Shown: positions 47,897-55,992, numbered from the stretch's first letter. The stretch: 64,000 bases of DNA from Sulfurovum lithotrophicum (GCF_000987835.1 NZ_CP011308.1:1-64000), one strand, 5' to 3'. The notes: generated from the letters alone by a model not told the origin. Numbers and translations are program-made.

Positions 47897-48505
47897 TTAT
47901 CCTTTCGTGATGGTGATCATCTGATCCCAGAGTTCTTTGTTGAGAAGGATCTTCTCTACGCGGGTCTGCCAGAGTCTTCCAAACTCTTTTCTCTCACCAG
48001 CGGAAGCCAGCCCCTGAAGAGATTTCCCCATAAGCGGCTGCATGTTTGGATCTGCCGGTACCATAGAGGCACTATAGGTAAGTGTAATACTTGAGTCATT
48101 GTTCAGTCGTGTCAGCTTGACTTCGCCTTCCATTGGTACATTATAACTTACAAGATTGTCTCTGGAAAAATGTCCGCCGATACCTTTGAAACCGCCAACA
48201 CCGTTCGCTCCTGCAATAAATGAGATGACATTGCAGATCACACCGGTCACTCCTTCGGCTTCCCCGTCCCTCATGGAGACATGGATGGACCCTCTCTGTG
48301 GGAGGCTGTCTCCATAAAGTGCTTCCAGCCCCTTTTTTGCTATGAGATAGGCACCGGCGACCGTTGGGCATGAGTGCCCTGCAAGTTTGACGCAGTCCAG
48401 ATAGGTGATCTCCATCTCGCCATTCTCAAAGGCACCGAGAAAATCACTCAGTGGGTCCTGCAGCTGTATCGGTTCTACTTTGTCAAAAAAATCAGGATAT
48501 TTCAT
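47897..48505 (-). CDS. FmdE-like domain protein
   Basis: The 202-residue protein has the FmdE-type motif 'CVKLAGHSCPTVAGAYLIAKKG' (as landmark: Cys, then GHSCPT), where Cys and His may bind metal, followed by a Gly-rich 'ANGVGGFKGIGGHFSRDN'. FmdE domains occur in formylmethanofuran dehydrogenase and in many stand-alone proteins of unknown role. The ATG at 48505 follows AAAGGGGAC; an upstream frame extension lacks a ribosome site. It is first in the operon with hemerythrin, DUF2249 and the membrane protein, and is divergent from a [2Fe-2S] protein gene. Confidence 0.75.
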   Translation of the reverse strand: MKYPDFFDKVEPIQLQDPLSDFLGAFENGEMEITYLDCVKLAGHSCPTVAGAYLIAKKGLEALYGDSLPQRGSIHVSMRDGEAEGVTGVICNVISFIAGANGVGGFKGIGGHFSRDNLVSYNVPMEGEVKLTRLNNDSSITLTYSASMVPADPNMQPLMGKSLQGLASAGERKEFGRLWQTRVEKILLNKELWDQMITITKG

Positions 48506-48586
48506 TGGTTTTTGTCCCCTTTGTATATTGATTGTATTATAGGAAAAAAAGAGTTTGCTTCTATTGATATTTATCAAGAATTAAGT

Positions 48587-48614
48587 AAATCAGAGTAAAA
48601 TACTCCTAATTAAA
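48587..48614. promoter_or_regulatory. IscR-like site between FmdE-like and [2Fe-2S] genes
   Basis: This 28-base segment is 22/28 identical to the palindrome upstream of nifS (8617-8644); the right half TCCTAATTAAA is fully conserved and GAGTA/TACTC form a perfect inner inverted repeat. It lies between the two divergent start codons, so it could control both the [2Fe-2S] protein and the FmdE-hemerythrin operon. Confidence 0.5.
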
Positions 48615-48710
48615 CTAATTCTGAGCCCCAAAGGCAAAGCTTTAGTGAAAGGAATTGGGTAGGAGCTTCGCTTCTGCACAAGGAGAAAAATTATATAAAA
48701 AGGATCCACT

Positions 48711-49088
48711 ATGATGCAAGGTGTACCACAACCAGCGTTCTATATATTCAAATGTCAGCAGTCGGCACCTCCGGGGATGCCGAAACCAAGCTGTGTCAGC
48801 CAGAACGACCCTGAGTCTCAGCAGCTTTTCCAGCATTTGGCACAGCAGCTGATGATGAAAGGTATCATCGGGACTGTTCAGCCGATCCAGACAGGCTGTC
48901 TGAATCGCTGCCAGCAGGGGCCGGTCATGCTTGTAGAGCCGGGGCATACGATGTATGTCGGCTTGACAAAAGAGAAGATAGACAGGATCATCGATGAGCA
49001 TATCATCGGCGGGAATGTTGTAGAAGAATATGTGATCCCTGACGAGTTTTGGGGTGAGCCGATACCTCCGTCACAGATGGCCCGTTAA
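48711..49088 (+). CDS. Thioredoxin-like [2Fe-2S] ferredoxin
   Basis: The 125-residue protein fits the thioredoxin-fold [2Fe-2S] ferredoxin family (also the NuoE-type fold): cysteines in 'YIFKCQQSAPPGMPKPSC' and 'TGCLNRCQQGPVMLVEPG' give the four cluster ligands, followed by 'MYVGLTKEKIDRIIDEHI', typical of this family's C-terminus. It probably carries electrons or senses redox state in the cytoplasm. Two ATG codons stand in tandem; AAAAGGATCC precedes them. An IscR-like site lies about 100 bases upstream. A hairpin at 49105-49136 follows the gene. Confidence 0.87.
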   Translation: MMQGVPQPAFYIFKCQQSAPPGMPKPSCVSQNDPESQQLFQHLAQQLMMKGIIGTVQPIQTGCLNRCQQGPVMLVEPGHTMYVGLTKEKIDRIIDEHIIGGNVVEEYVIPDEFWGEPIPPSQMAR

Positions 49089-49104
49089 TACGCGACTTTT
49101 ATGT

Positions 49105-49136
49105 ACTCCTTCCGGTGTGATACAGCGGAAGGGAGT
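49105..49136 (+). terminator. Hairpin after the [2Fe-2S] gene, probable terminator
   Basis: ACTCCTTCCG (49105-49114) pairs with CGGAAGGGAGT (49126-49136) with one bulged G. It is followed by GTTT. It lies 16 bases after the stop codon and before the promoter of panD (GGTATAAT near 49208). Confidence 0.55.
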
Positions 49137-49244
49137 GTTTCCCCATATCGCTTCTCGATTTCTTCACAATTACTGTATAATATATTTAGAGATATGCGTA
49201 GGATTTTGGTATAATCCCAACAATTTAATTAGACAGGAATGATT

Positions 49245-49613
49245 ATGAACATTACAATGCTTTATTCTAAACTACATAGAGCGACTGTAACAGATGCAAA
49301 TCTTAATTATGTCGGTTCCATTACCATTGACCAGAATCTGCTGGATGCAGCGAGTATGCGTGTCGGGCAGAAGATCGATATCGTCAATATCAACAATGGA
49401 GAGAGATTCTCCACCTATATCATCTCGGGAGAGAGAGGCAAAGGCGATATCTGTCTTAACGGGGCAGCGGCAAGAAAAGTACATAAAGGCGACAAGATCA
49501 TCATTATCGCCTATGCGACAATGACTGAAGAAGAGGCGGACAGTCACAGTCCCAAGATCGTGATCCTGGATGAGGACAATGGCATTGCCCAGGAATTTGA
49601 GGGATTGGAGTAG
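49245..49613 (+). CDS. panD: Aspartate 1-decarboxylase (pyruvoyl enzyme)
   Basis: PanD makes beta-alanine for pantothenate and coenzyme A. The 122-residue proenzyme is cut between Gly and Ser of 'NYVGSITID' to form the pyruvoyl group; the supporting motifs '[10 protein letters not shown]' and '[12 protein letters not shown]' are intact. The ATG at 49245 is preferred: AGGA lies six bases upstream and the protein then starts MNITMLYSK, close to the Helicobacter PanD start. An ATG two codons earlier is directly against the AGGA. A TATAAT-type promoter is at about 49210. Confidence 0.95.
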   Translation: MNITMLYSKLHRATVTDANLNYVGSITIDQNLLDAASMRVGQKIDIVNINNGERFSTYIISGERGKGDICLNGAAARKVHKGDKIIIIAYATMTEEEADSHSPKIVILDEDNGIAQEFEGLE

Positions 49614-49616
49614 CAG

Positions 49617-49928
49617 ATGTTTGAAGGAATGGATCTCGGTAAAATGGGAAAGATGATGGAGCAGATGCAGGAGAAAGCAAAAGAGCTCCAGGAGCAGGCG
49701 AAGAATATTGAGTTCACTGCGAAAGCCGGGGGTGGTCTTATCGAAGTGACTGCGAACGGTGCAGGTGAAGTGATCGATATGAATATAGATGATTCTCTTT
49801 TGGAAGACAAAGAGTCATTACAGATACTTCTGATCTCAGCGATGAATGATGTGAACAAGATGATAGAGGATAACAAGAAATCTCAGGCGATGGGGATGAT
49901 GGGTGGGATGAACCCTTTCGGTTCATAG
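49617..49928 (+). CDS. YbaB/EbfC family nucleoid-associated protein
   Basis: The 103-residue protein has the YbaB layout: an N-terminal amphipathic helix with 'MGKMMEQMQEKAKELQEQ', a beta region 'GGLIEVTANGAGEVIDMNID' and a C-terminal helix 'DVNKMIEDNKKSQAMGMMGG' (landmarks in parts). These small dimers bind DNA and often lie beside dnaX-recR; here the neighbour is panD, which starts the two-gene unit with a 3-base gap. GGAG precedes the ATG. Confidence 0.9.
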   Translation: MFEGMDLGKMGKMMEQMQEKAKELQEQAKNIEFTAKAGGGLIEVTANGAGEVIDMNIDDSLLEDKESLQILLISAMNDVNKMIEDNKKSQAMGMMGGMNPFGS

Positions 49929-49941
49929 TTGACAGTTTGAT

Positions 49942-50070
49942 TTATGCCCGCTTTATGTCTACAAGATAGCTGAACTCTTTTGAAGATTTCAGTTTGTTTA
50001 CTGTTCTGCTGCTCAATGAGTGGCCGCCATCTTTTTTGATGATCTTTTTCAATGTTTTACTTATGTGCAT
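49942..50070 (-). CDS. Small basic protein, 42 residues, unknown
   Basis: An ATG at 50070 is preceded by AGGGAGCG, a strong Shine-Dalgarno sequence, and a possible -10 box TATACT (minus strand, 50127-50122). The product begins MHISKTLKKIIKKDGG, contains many Lys and Ser and ends 'FSYLVDIKRA'. It is too short for automated calling at common cut-offs. No family is recognised; it could be a small nucleic-acid-binding or stress protein, but that is only composition-based. It is convergent with ybaB (13-base gap). Confidence 0.5.
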   Translation of the reverse strand: MHISKTLKKIIKKDGGHSLSSRTVNKLKSSKEFSYLVDIKRA

Positions 50071-50159
50071 CTGTCGCTCCCTATGATGAATTTGTCTCTT
50101 TTGTGAAACATAGAATCATAGAGTATAGTGGTTACCAAAAGGTAACAAAGGAATAAGAT

Positions 50160-50693
50160 ATGAATAAAGTAACGCAGGCGATCGAAAATGATTCCATCGC
50201 TACACTTAAAAGTCTGCTTGAAGAAGGCGTAGATCTCAATAAACCGATCCTGATAGGAGAAGAGTACGATCTGGAGGAGTATGACGAGATCAGTCCATTG
50301 TTCTATGCCATCAGAAAATATGCTTCTCTGGAGCTGATAGAGTTTCTGCTTGAGAACGGTGTCGATATCCACAGTACAGACAGTGACGGCATCTCGGCTC
50401 TGGATATGGCGATTAAATTCAAACGCAAAGACCTTGTAAAGTTCTGTATGGACCAAGGGATAGATATCAACACTACTGCAAGGCGAAGTGGGATACTTCC
50501 TCTACAGTTGGCAGCCTGTTTCAATGATACAGAAATGATACAGATGCTTCTGGATGAGGGGGCAGACATTAATGCAACTGATGCCTCCGGGATGAGCGCA
50601 AAAGACTATGCCCGCAAACTCGGACAGAAAGGCGTGGTCGAATACCTTACCAAAAGAGGTGGCAGACATAATCTCTATCCTGAAGAGGGATGA
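50160..50693 (+). CDS. Ankyrin-repeat protein
   Basis: The 177-residue protein has about four ankyrin repeats: 'ISPLFYAIRKYASLELIEFLLENG', 'ISALDMAIKFKRKDLVKFCMDQG', 'ILPLQLAACFNDTEMIQMLLDEG' and 'MSAKDYARKLGQKGVVEYLTKRG' (each given by its landmark helices). It has no signal peptide or membrane segment, so it is probably cytoplasmic. AAAGGA precedes the ATG. A palindrome GTTACC-AAAA-GGTAAC (50131-50146) stands just upstream. The partner is unknown. Confidence 0.85.
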   Translation: MNKVTQAIENDSIATLKSLLEEGVDLNKPILIGEEYDLEEYDEISPLFYAIRKYASLELIEFLLENGVDIHSTDSDGISALDMAIKFKRKDLVKFCMDQGIDINTTARRSGILPLQLAACFNDTEMIQMLLDEGADINATDASGMSAKDYARKLGQKGVVEYLTKRGGRHNLYPEEG

Positions 50694-50747
50694 CCGTCTT
50701 CCCTTAGATGAGTAACGCTTTTTTCCTATTATTTTCCCTTCTCTCCC

Positions 50748-50781
50748 CTGTAACCATTCTGTAACTATTTTTTTCTATACT
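50748..50781 (+). promoter_or_regulatory. Pho-box promoter of the first porin
   Basis: CTGTAAC-CATT-CTGTAAC (50748-50765) is a direct repeat with 11-base period, the PhoB-box design. After exactly 10 bases comes TATACT (50776-50781). No -35 box is visible, as expected when PhoB replaces it. The same 34-base design stands before the next two transport genes. Confidence 0.75.
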
Positions 50782-50815
50782 TCCGCCATCTTAAACTAAA
50801 CAAGGAAGATAAACT

Positions 50816-52153
50816 ATGAAAAAAACCATACTTTCACTGGTGACTATTTCTGCTATTGCGACTACTGGTGCATTGGCGGACAGTGCAACAGATATTACTG
50901 AACTTAAAGCAATGATGACACAGATGAACAAGCGTCTTGCCAAACTCGAGGCTGAGAATAAACAGCTTAAATCTGAAGTCAAAAAGAAGTCCACTAAAAA
51001 GAAAACTTCTATGGCCAAAGCAACGCCATCCGAGAAACAGGAGAGAACGGATGCTGTTGTAGAGAAGTTTGAAAAGTCTACACCTGTATTTGCCAAGGCA
51101 TCCAAGCTCAAGTTTTCTGGTAGGCATTATCTTGGATTTGTACATGGTAAAAATGAAAACCACTTGACAGGAGAATCAAATAGTTACGATGACTTCGAAA
51201 CAAGAAGAAACTATATCCAGGTCAAGGCATATTTGTTCGATGATCCGAAGAGCTATATGAGAGTAACACTTGATACACATCAGGTAGGCAACGGCAAAGA
51301 TGTCAATAATGGGGATATTGTAAAAGGCGGTAATACCGGAGACTGGGAAGTACGTCTGAAGTATGCATATCTTTACATCAATGATATTCTTCCTTACACC
51401 GGCGTAGAGCTTGGACAGGCACACAGACCGTGGATCGACTATGAAGAACACCACGGATGGTTGTACAGATCTATTTCAAAAACGTTCGTTGAGAAAAAAC
51501 AGGATGCCGACTTTACCAACTCCTCCGACCTTGGTGTGAACTTCAAGACAAAAACGGAATACTTCTCATCTGAAATCGGCCTATTTAATGGAGAAGGGTA
51601 TCATGGGCTTCTGGATAAAGACGATACCAGTGGTTTAAGTTTTGAGTGGAGACTGACAGCAAATCTGCTTGGGACAGGGGAAAAACACGTACATAAGCAC
51701 AACCAGTATGCAGATGTTTCTTTTTATGGACAGTACAATAGTGATTTGATGAAAAAGGGTGAATTCAATCCCGATACAGGAGAGTTTGATGGTGATTTCG
51801 TCTGGTACGGCTTTAATGCCGTGTACAACCAGCCTGAATTCCTCATAGCAGGAAACTACTTGAAGTCAACCAAAGCAAGCCCGGCATTCAAGGGTGATGG
51901 TTTTTCTGTGAACGGCGAGTTGAGAATGTTGACCTTTGATGAGAGCCTTGATGATTGGAATATCATTGGTAGATATGATAAATGGGATCTCGACAGTGGT
52001 GAAGAGAGAGAAACATGGATTACCGGTCTCGCCTACACATGGAACAAAAATGTAGAGTTCATTCTGAACTACGAGGATGATACTGATACGCGAACAGTGG
52101 CTATAGACAATGAAACACAAAGAGTCCTTTTTACTGCTGATGTAAAGTGGTAA
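50816..52153 (+). CDS. Phosphate-selective porin-like outer-membrane protein (OprO/P type)
   Basis: The 445-residue protein has a signal peptide (MKKTILSLVTISAIATTGALA), a short coiled coil (about 25-60: 'ELKAMMTQMNKRLAKLEAEN') and a beta-barrel with 'FETRRNYIQVKAYLFDDPK' and 'VRLKYAYLYINDILPYTGVE', as in OprO/OprP-type porins. The C-terminus VLFTADVKW ends in an aromatic residue for barrel insertion. The Pho-box promoter supports a role in phosphate or polyphosphate uptake. AAGGAAG precedes the ATG. Confidence 0.8.
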   Translation: MKKTILSLVTISAIATTGALADSATDITELKAMMTQMNKRLAKLEAENKQLKSEVKKKSTKKKTSMAKATPSEKQERTDAVVEKFEKSTPVFAKASKLKFSGRHYLGFVHGKNENHLTGESNSYDDFETRRNYIQVKAYLFDDPKSYMRVTLDTHQVGNGKDVNNGDIVKGGNTGDWEVRLKYAYLYINDILPYTGVELGQAHRPWIDYEEHHGWLYRSISKTFVEKKQDADFTNSSDLGVNFKTKTEYFSSEIGLFNGEGYHGLLDKDDTSGLSFEWRLTANLLGTGEKHVHKHNQYADVSFYGQYNSDLMKKGEFNPDTGEFDGDFVWYGFNAVYNQPEFLIAGNYLKSTKASPAFKGDGFSVNGELRMLTFDESLDDWNIIGRYDKWDLDSGEERETWITGLAYTWNKNVEFILNYEDDTDTRTVAIDNETQRVLFTADVKW

Positions 52154-52260
52154 TTCCTTTCTTTTCCTATGCTGCCTTAGCATGGGATCCACGAACTTCT
52201 AAAACAGCGTGTACCCACTATCTTTCTGTGGGACATCCTCTCCTTCCAAATCTTATAAAT

Positions 52261-52294
52261 CGGTAACAGTTTTGTAACCATTTTTATCTATACT
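52261..52294 (+). promoter_or_regulatory. Pho-box promoter of the second porin
   Basis: CGGTAAC-AGTT-TTGTAAC (52261-52278), 10 bases, then TATACT (52289-52294). Period and spacing are identical to the first porin promoter; each 7-mer keeps GTAAC. Confidence 0.75.
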
Positions 52295-52325
52295 TCCTCC
52301 ATAATTCAAACCAAGGAAAAAATAG

Positions 52326-53477
52326 ATGAAGAAAATTGTATTATCAATGGCCGCAATGGCGACAGTGTCAATGGCTGCTTCAGATGTTCTGCATCCGCAT
52401 GAACGTATAGCAGAAAAAAAAGCGAATGACACAATAACGCATGCTGAAAAAGAGATTTTAGATAGATTTCATTTCAAAGGTGATCTAAGATTAAGATATG
52501 AGAGTATAGAAAGAGATGACAAAGATAATACGTATAGGAACAGGTATCGTCTAAGAATCGGTGCAGTGGTTGATCTTACAGAGGAACTACATTTTGAAGT
52601 AGGTATGAGATCTGGTTTTGCAAACCCGACTTCAGGAAACCAGACATTTCATGATGACGAGCCTTTGAGTGACTACTTTTTTCAGTCACTTAGATTTAAC
52701 GTTTTAGGTTTGGCTTACAAGTCGGGTAATTCTACTTTCAAAGTAGGGAGACAACCATACATGATGTACAGACCTATCAAGTCACAACTTGTTTGGGATA
52801 ACGATGTTTCAATGAACGGGTTGAACTACCACTATGAAGATGATACAAAGATCATTACTGCAGGTGTGAACCGCCCGACCCTGGAAGAAAAAGCGGTTGC
52901 CGAGGATGATGTTAACCTCTATTTGGCGCAATATGTGCACAAAACAAAATTGGACTTTGCAAAACTTAATTTGGGTGCGGGTATCTATTATTATGATGGA
53001 TTAAAAGGAAACACAACGCTTTTTGGCAAAAGTAAAGGCAATACCGTAGTAGATGGGCGATATGTCAATGATTACCACATTGTAGAGGGATTTGGTGAAC
53101 TGCAGTTTAAAGACCTGTTTGGTATGCCGTTTAAAGTTGCAGCAGGCGTTGTATACAACTTTGGTGCAGACGACAATAACTTTGGGTATGATCTGGGTGT
53201 TCAGTTAGGTAAAGTTAAACATGTCGGTGACTGGCAAGTGAAATACTCGTATACAGATATTGAAGAAGATGCAACATTTGGTGCATACTCTGACTCCGAT
53301 AACTTTGGTGGAGGTACTGCTGCTAAAGGTTCTGCAATTAGAGCAAAGTACAAAATGGGTAAAAACCTGTATCTCGCTGGTAACTTCTTCTTCGATACAC
53401 TTTTTGCAAGCAAAAGCAAAACAGGAGAAGAGGCAGACTATGAGCGCGTACAATTGGACGCCATTATCAAGTTTTAA
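52326..53477 (+). CDS. Putative porin, outer-membrane beta-barrel
   Basis: The 383-residue protein has a signal peptide (MKKIVLSMAAMATVSMAAS) and a beta-barrel body starting 'FHFKGDLRLRYESIERDD', with repeated aromatic-belt strands ('HFEVGMRSGFANPTSGNQTF', 'NSTFKVGRQPYMMYRPI') and the C-terminus 'VQLDAIIKF' ending in Phe. It resembles general 'putative porins' of Campylobacterota and is unlike the first porin. The Pho-box promoter places it in phosphate uptake. AAGGAAA precedes the ATG. Confidence 0.78.
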   Translation: MKKIVLSMAAMATVSMAASDVLHPHERIAEKKANDTITHAEKEILDRFHFKGDLRLRYESIERDDKDNTYRNRYRLRIGAVVDLTEELHFEVGMRSGFANPTSGNQTFHDDEPLSDYFFQSLRFNVLGLAYKSGNSTFKVGRQPYMMYRPIKSQLVWDNDVSMNGLNYHYEDDTKIITAGVNRPTLEEKAVAEDDVNLYLAQYVHKTKLDFAKLNLGAGIYYYDGLKGNTTLFGKSKGNTVVDGRYVNDYHIVEGFGELQFKDLFGMPFKVAAGVVYNFGADDNNFGYDLGVQLGKVKHVGDWQVKYSYTDIEEDATFGAYSDSDNFGGGTAAKGSAIRAKYKMGKNLYLAGNFFFDTLFASKSKTGEEADYERVQLDAIIKF

Positions 53478-53507
53478 AAATATCACTCAATTTATTTGAT
53501 TACATTT

Positions 53508-53541
53508 TGGTAACAAAATTGTAATACTTTTTTACTATACT
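53508..53541 (+). promoter_or_regulatory. Pho-box promoter of the Pit transporter
   Basis: TGGTAAC-AAAA-TTGTAAT (53508-53525), 10 bases, then TATACT (53536-53541). It matches the two porin promoters in geometry, with one base changed in the second 7-mer. Confidence 0.72.
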
Positions 53542-53571
53542 CCCGAAAATTTTATATTTCAGGGGATAACA

Positions 53572-55116
53572 ATGAACAATACGATCAGACTTCTGCTTGG
53601 TGTAGGTTTTGCTGTTGCAGTGGCTTACTATGCCAGCAGTATCATGGGGCATGGTGGGAATGCAGGATTTATGGTACTTGCAGCAGTATTTGGTGCCTAT
53701 ATGGCAATGAATATCGGTGCGAATGACGTAGCGAACAATGTTGGGCCGGCTTTCGGTTCGGGTGCGATCACCATGGGCGGCGTCATTATCATCGCGGCGA
53801 TCTTCGAAGCAATGGGTGCGCTGGTCGCAGGCGGTGACGTCGTCGGTACCATCAAAAAGGGGATCATCGATCCGGCGGCATTCGGTGGTGACCCCATGCT
53901 GTTTGTATATGCTATGTCTGCAGCACTGCTTGCTGCAGCACTCTGGCTGAATCTTGCAACATGGCTCAAGGCACCGGTCTCTACGACACACTCCATTGTT
54001 GGTGGTGTGCTTGGTGGTGGTATCGCAGCGGGTGGTTTTGCGATCGTCTCATGGGGAACCATGGGCAAGATCGCGGTATCATGGGTTATTTCACCTGTAC
54101 TTGGCGGTGTGATCGCCGCGATCTTCCTCTATATTATCAAGTCACAGATCCTTTATCAGAAAGATATGCGTACTGCAGCTAAAAAAGTGGTACCTGTCCT
54201 TGTAGCTATCATGGCTGGAGCATTTCTGACCTATTTGACACTCAAAGGGCTTAAACATGTATGGAGAGACCTTACGGATATGTTGAGCTTTTTGCCTCAG
54301 ACAAAAAAACCGACATTTATGGCGGCATTGATCATTGGCCTTATTGGTGGGTTCATCACCTATGTAATGGTTAAACCAAGAGTACTTAAAAAAGTAGAGA
54401 ACGGACTGGGTGAGAACAGAGCCGATATAAACATTTTGTTTGGTATTCCGCTTGTCTTCTCTGCGATCTTCCTCAGTTTTGCACACGGTGCGAACGACGT
54501 TGCCAATGCTGTTGGACCGCTGGCAGCAGTGTATGATGCATTGACACATGCAGCGATAGCAACAAAAGCAGCCATTCCGTTGTGGGTCATGGTCGTAGGT
54601 GGTGTGGGTATCTCGATCGGTCTGGCACTTTACGGTCCGAGACTGATTAGAACAGTCGGTTCGGAGATCACCGAACTTGACGAGATGAGAGCCTTTTCCA
54701 TTATGATGGCCGCAGCGATCACAGTCATTATCGCATCACAACTTGGATTGCCGGTCTCCTCTACCCATATTGCAGTAGGTGCAGTGTTTGGCGTAGGTTT
54801 CCTTCGCGAATGGCTTGATAGCAAGAATATGGACGAAAAGCAGAAAAAATTGCAAATAGAAGTAGAAAAGCTCGATGCAATCAAGGCAGAGCTCGATGCC
54901 CTGAAAAGTGAAGAGGATTACAAAAAACAGGTTGAGCTCATTGAGGCACAGAAAAGACAGAAGAAAAAAGTAAAAAGTATTAAACGTTCTCTTCGTGAGA
55001 CTTACGTCAAGCGAGGTATGGTCAAGAAGATCATTGCCGCATGGGTCATTACCGTGCCTGCGGCTGCCTTCCTCTCTGCGATCATCTTTTATGTGATAAA
55101 AGGGTTTGCGGCCTGA
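53572..55116 (+). CDS. pit: Inorganic phosphate transporter, Pit family
   Basis: Pit proteins are metal-phosphate/proton symporters of the inner membrane. The 514-residue protein has about ten helices and two copies of the family signature: 'NIGANDVANNVGPAFGSGA' in the first half and 'FAHGANDVANAVGPLAAVY' in the second, plus 'PVSTTHSIVGGVLGG' and 'PVSSTHIAVGAVFGVG'. A charged coiled-coil cytoplasmic loop (about 425-480) precedes the last helix. GGGGATAAC precedes the ATG. A strong hairpin follows the gene. Pit under a Pho box is less usual than Pst under a Pho box. Confidence 0.95.
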   Translation: MNNTIRLLLGVGFAVAVAYYASSIMGHGGNAGFMVLAAVFGAYMAMNIGANDVANNVGPAFGSGAITMGGVIIIAAIFEAMGALVAGGDVVGTIKKGIIDPAAFGGDPMLFVYAMSAALLAAALWLNLATWLKAPVSTTHSIVGGVLGGGIAAGGFAIVSWGTMGKIAVSWVISPVLGGVIAAIFLYIIKSQILYQKDMRTAAKKVVPVLVAIMAGAFLTYLTLKGLKHVWRDLTDMLSFLPQTKKPTFMAALIIGLIGGFITYVMVKPRVLKKVENGLGENRADINILFGIPLVFSAIFLSFAHGANDVANAVGPLAAVYDALTHAAIATKAAIPLWVMVVGGVGISIGLALYGPRLIRTVGSEITELDEMRAFSIMMAAAITVIIASQLGLPVSSTHIAVGAVFGVGFLREWLDSKNMDEKQKKLQIEVEKLDAIKAELDALKSEEDYKKQVELIEAQKRQKKKVKSIKRSLRETYVKRGMVKKIIAAWVITVPAAAFLSAIIFYVIKGFAA

Positions 55117-55134
55117 CCTGCCTTGTATCGCAAT

Positions 55135-55165
55135 GGTGTTTTTACACTTTTCCTGTAAAAACACC
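55135..55165 (+). terminator. Hairpin terminator after pit
   Basis: GGTGTTTTTACA (55135-55146) and TGTAAAAACACC (55154-55165) form a perfect 12-base-pair stem with a 7-base loop, followed by a pyrimidine-rich run (ATTTTCTCTTTCTTTTT). It begins 18 bases after the pit stop and separates it from the response-regulator gene. Confidence 0.75.
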
Positions 55166-55295
55166 GCATGATTTTCTCTTTCTTTTTCAAACTCCTAATA
55201 CTTTTTGACTATAATTAGATAAATGGATCACAATGATCCTTTTACAGGTCATTGCGTGCAAATAAGCATGGACAAACGAGGGGTTGGAGCAGCCA

Positions 55296-55982
55296 ATGGA
55301 TGAAGAACGCATAGAGATCGTTGTGATCGAAGATGAAGAGGATATTCTGGAACTCATAGAGTATCACCTTGCCAAAGAGGGATATGCAGTGACGGGTTTT
55401 CTCTCAACGGACAATGTAGAGCAGTTTCTCGAAGAAGAGACACCTGCATTGATGCTGGTGGACCGGAATCTTCCCGGAATGGAGGGAAGCGAGTTTGTTG
55501 CCCATCTCCGGAGTACAGGCTATGATATACCGGTTATCTTCCTTACCGCAAAAGACCAGGAGTTCGAGCTGGAAGAGGGCTTTATGGCCGGGGGGGATGA
55601 CTATATCTGTAAACCGTTCAAGCCCAGAGAGTTGGTATTGCGCATCAAAGCTTTGCTCCGTCGTACCGGTGCACTGCAGCGGCAGGATCGCATCAAATAC
55701 AAAACGTTGACCATGGACTTTACACAGAAGAAACTGTTTGTTAATAAAGCAGCCGTAGCATTGACCAATCTTGAGTTTAATCTTCTGCATACATTTTTGA
55801 AATATATAGACAAGCCTCTGACGCGTGATTTCCTCAGAGAGGAAGCCTGGGGTCAGGAGGGGGAAGGTGTCAATGACAATGCGGTCAATGTCGCCATCAA
55901 TCGGCTGAAGAACAAGATAGACCCTGAGAATGAAGAGAACTATTTTCATCCGGTATGGGGTGTGGGATACAAATTTTATTAG
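55296..55982 (+). CDS. OmpR/PhoB-family response regulator
   Basis: The 228-residue protein has a receiver domain with acidic pocket (IEDEED), phospho-acceptor Asp56 in 'LMLVDRNLPGMEG', and Lys86 in 'IFLTAKD', then a winged-helix DNA-binding domain ('LTNLEFNLLHTFLKYIDKPLTRDFL', 'DNAVNVAINRLKNKI'). The ATG at 55296 with GGAG upstream is preferred over a TTG four codons earlier. Its position after Pho-box genes suggests it is the PhoB-type activator, but no histidine kinase is adjacent; recQ follows. A TATAAT at 55210-55215 is its likely promoter, with only a degenerate Pho-like half site. Confidence 0.85.
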   Translation: MDEERIEIVVIEDEEDILELIEYHLAKEGYAVTGFLSTDNVEQFLEEETPALMLVDRNLPGMEGSEFVAHLRSTGYDIPVIFLTAKDQEFELEEGFMAGGDDYICKPFKPRELVLRIKALLRRTGALQRQDRIKYKTLTMDFTQKKLFVNKAAVALTNLEFNLLHTFLKYIDKPLTRDFLREEAWGQEGEGVNDNAVNVAINRLKNKIDPENEENYFHPVWGVGYKFY

Positions 55983-55992
55983 AATGATACAA

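Noticed and set aside
50131-50146. GTTACC-AAAA-GGTAAC as a fourth Pho box
   Set aside because: It contains GGTAAC but is an inverted, not a direct, repeat, and no TATACT stands 10 bases downstream on the plus strand; on the minus strand the -10 box is only a few bases away.
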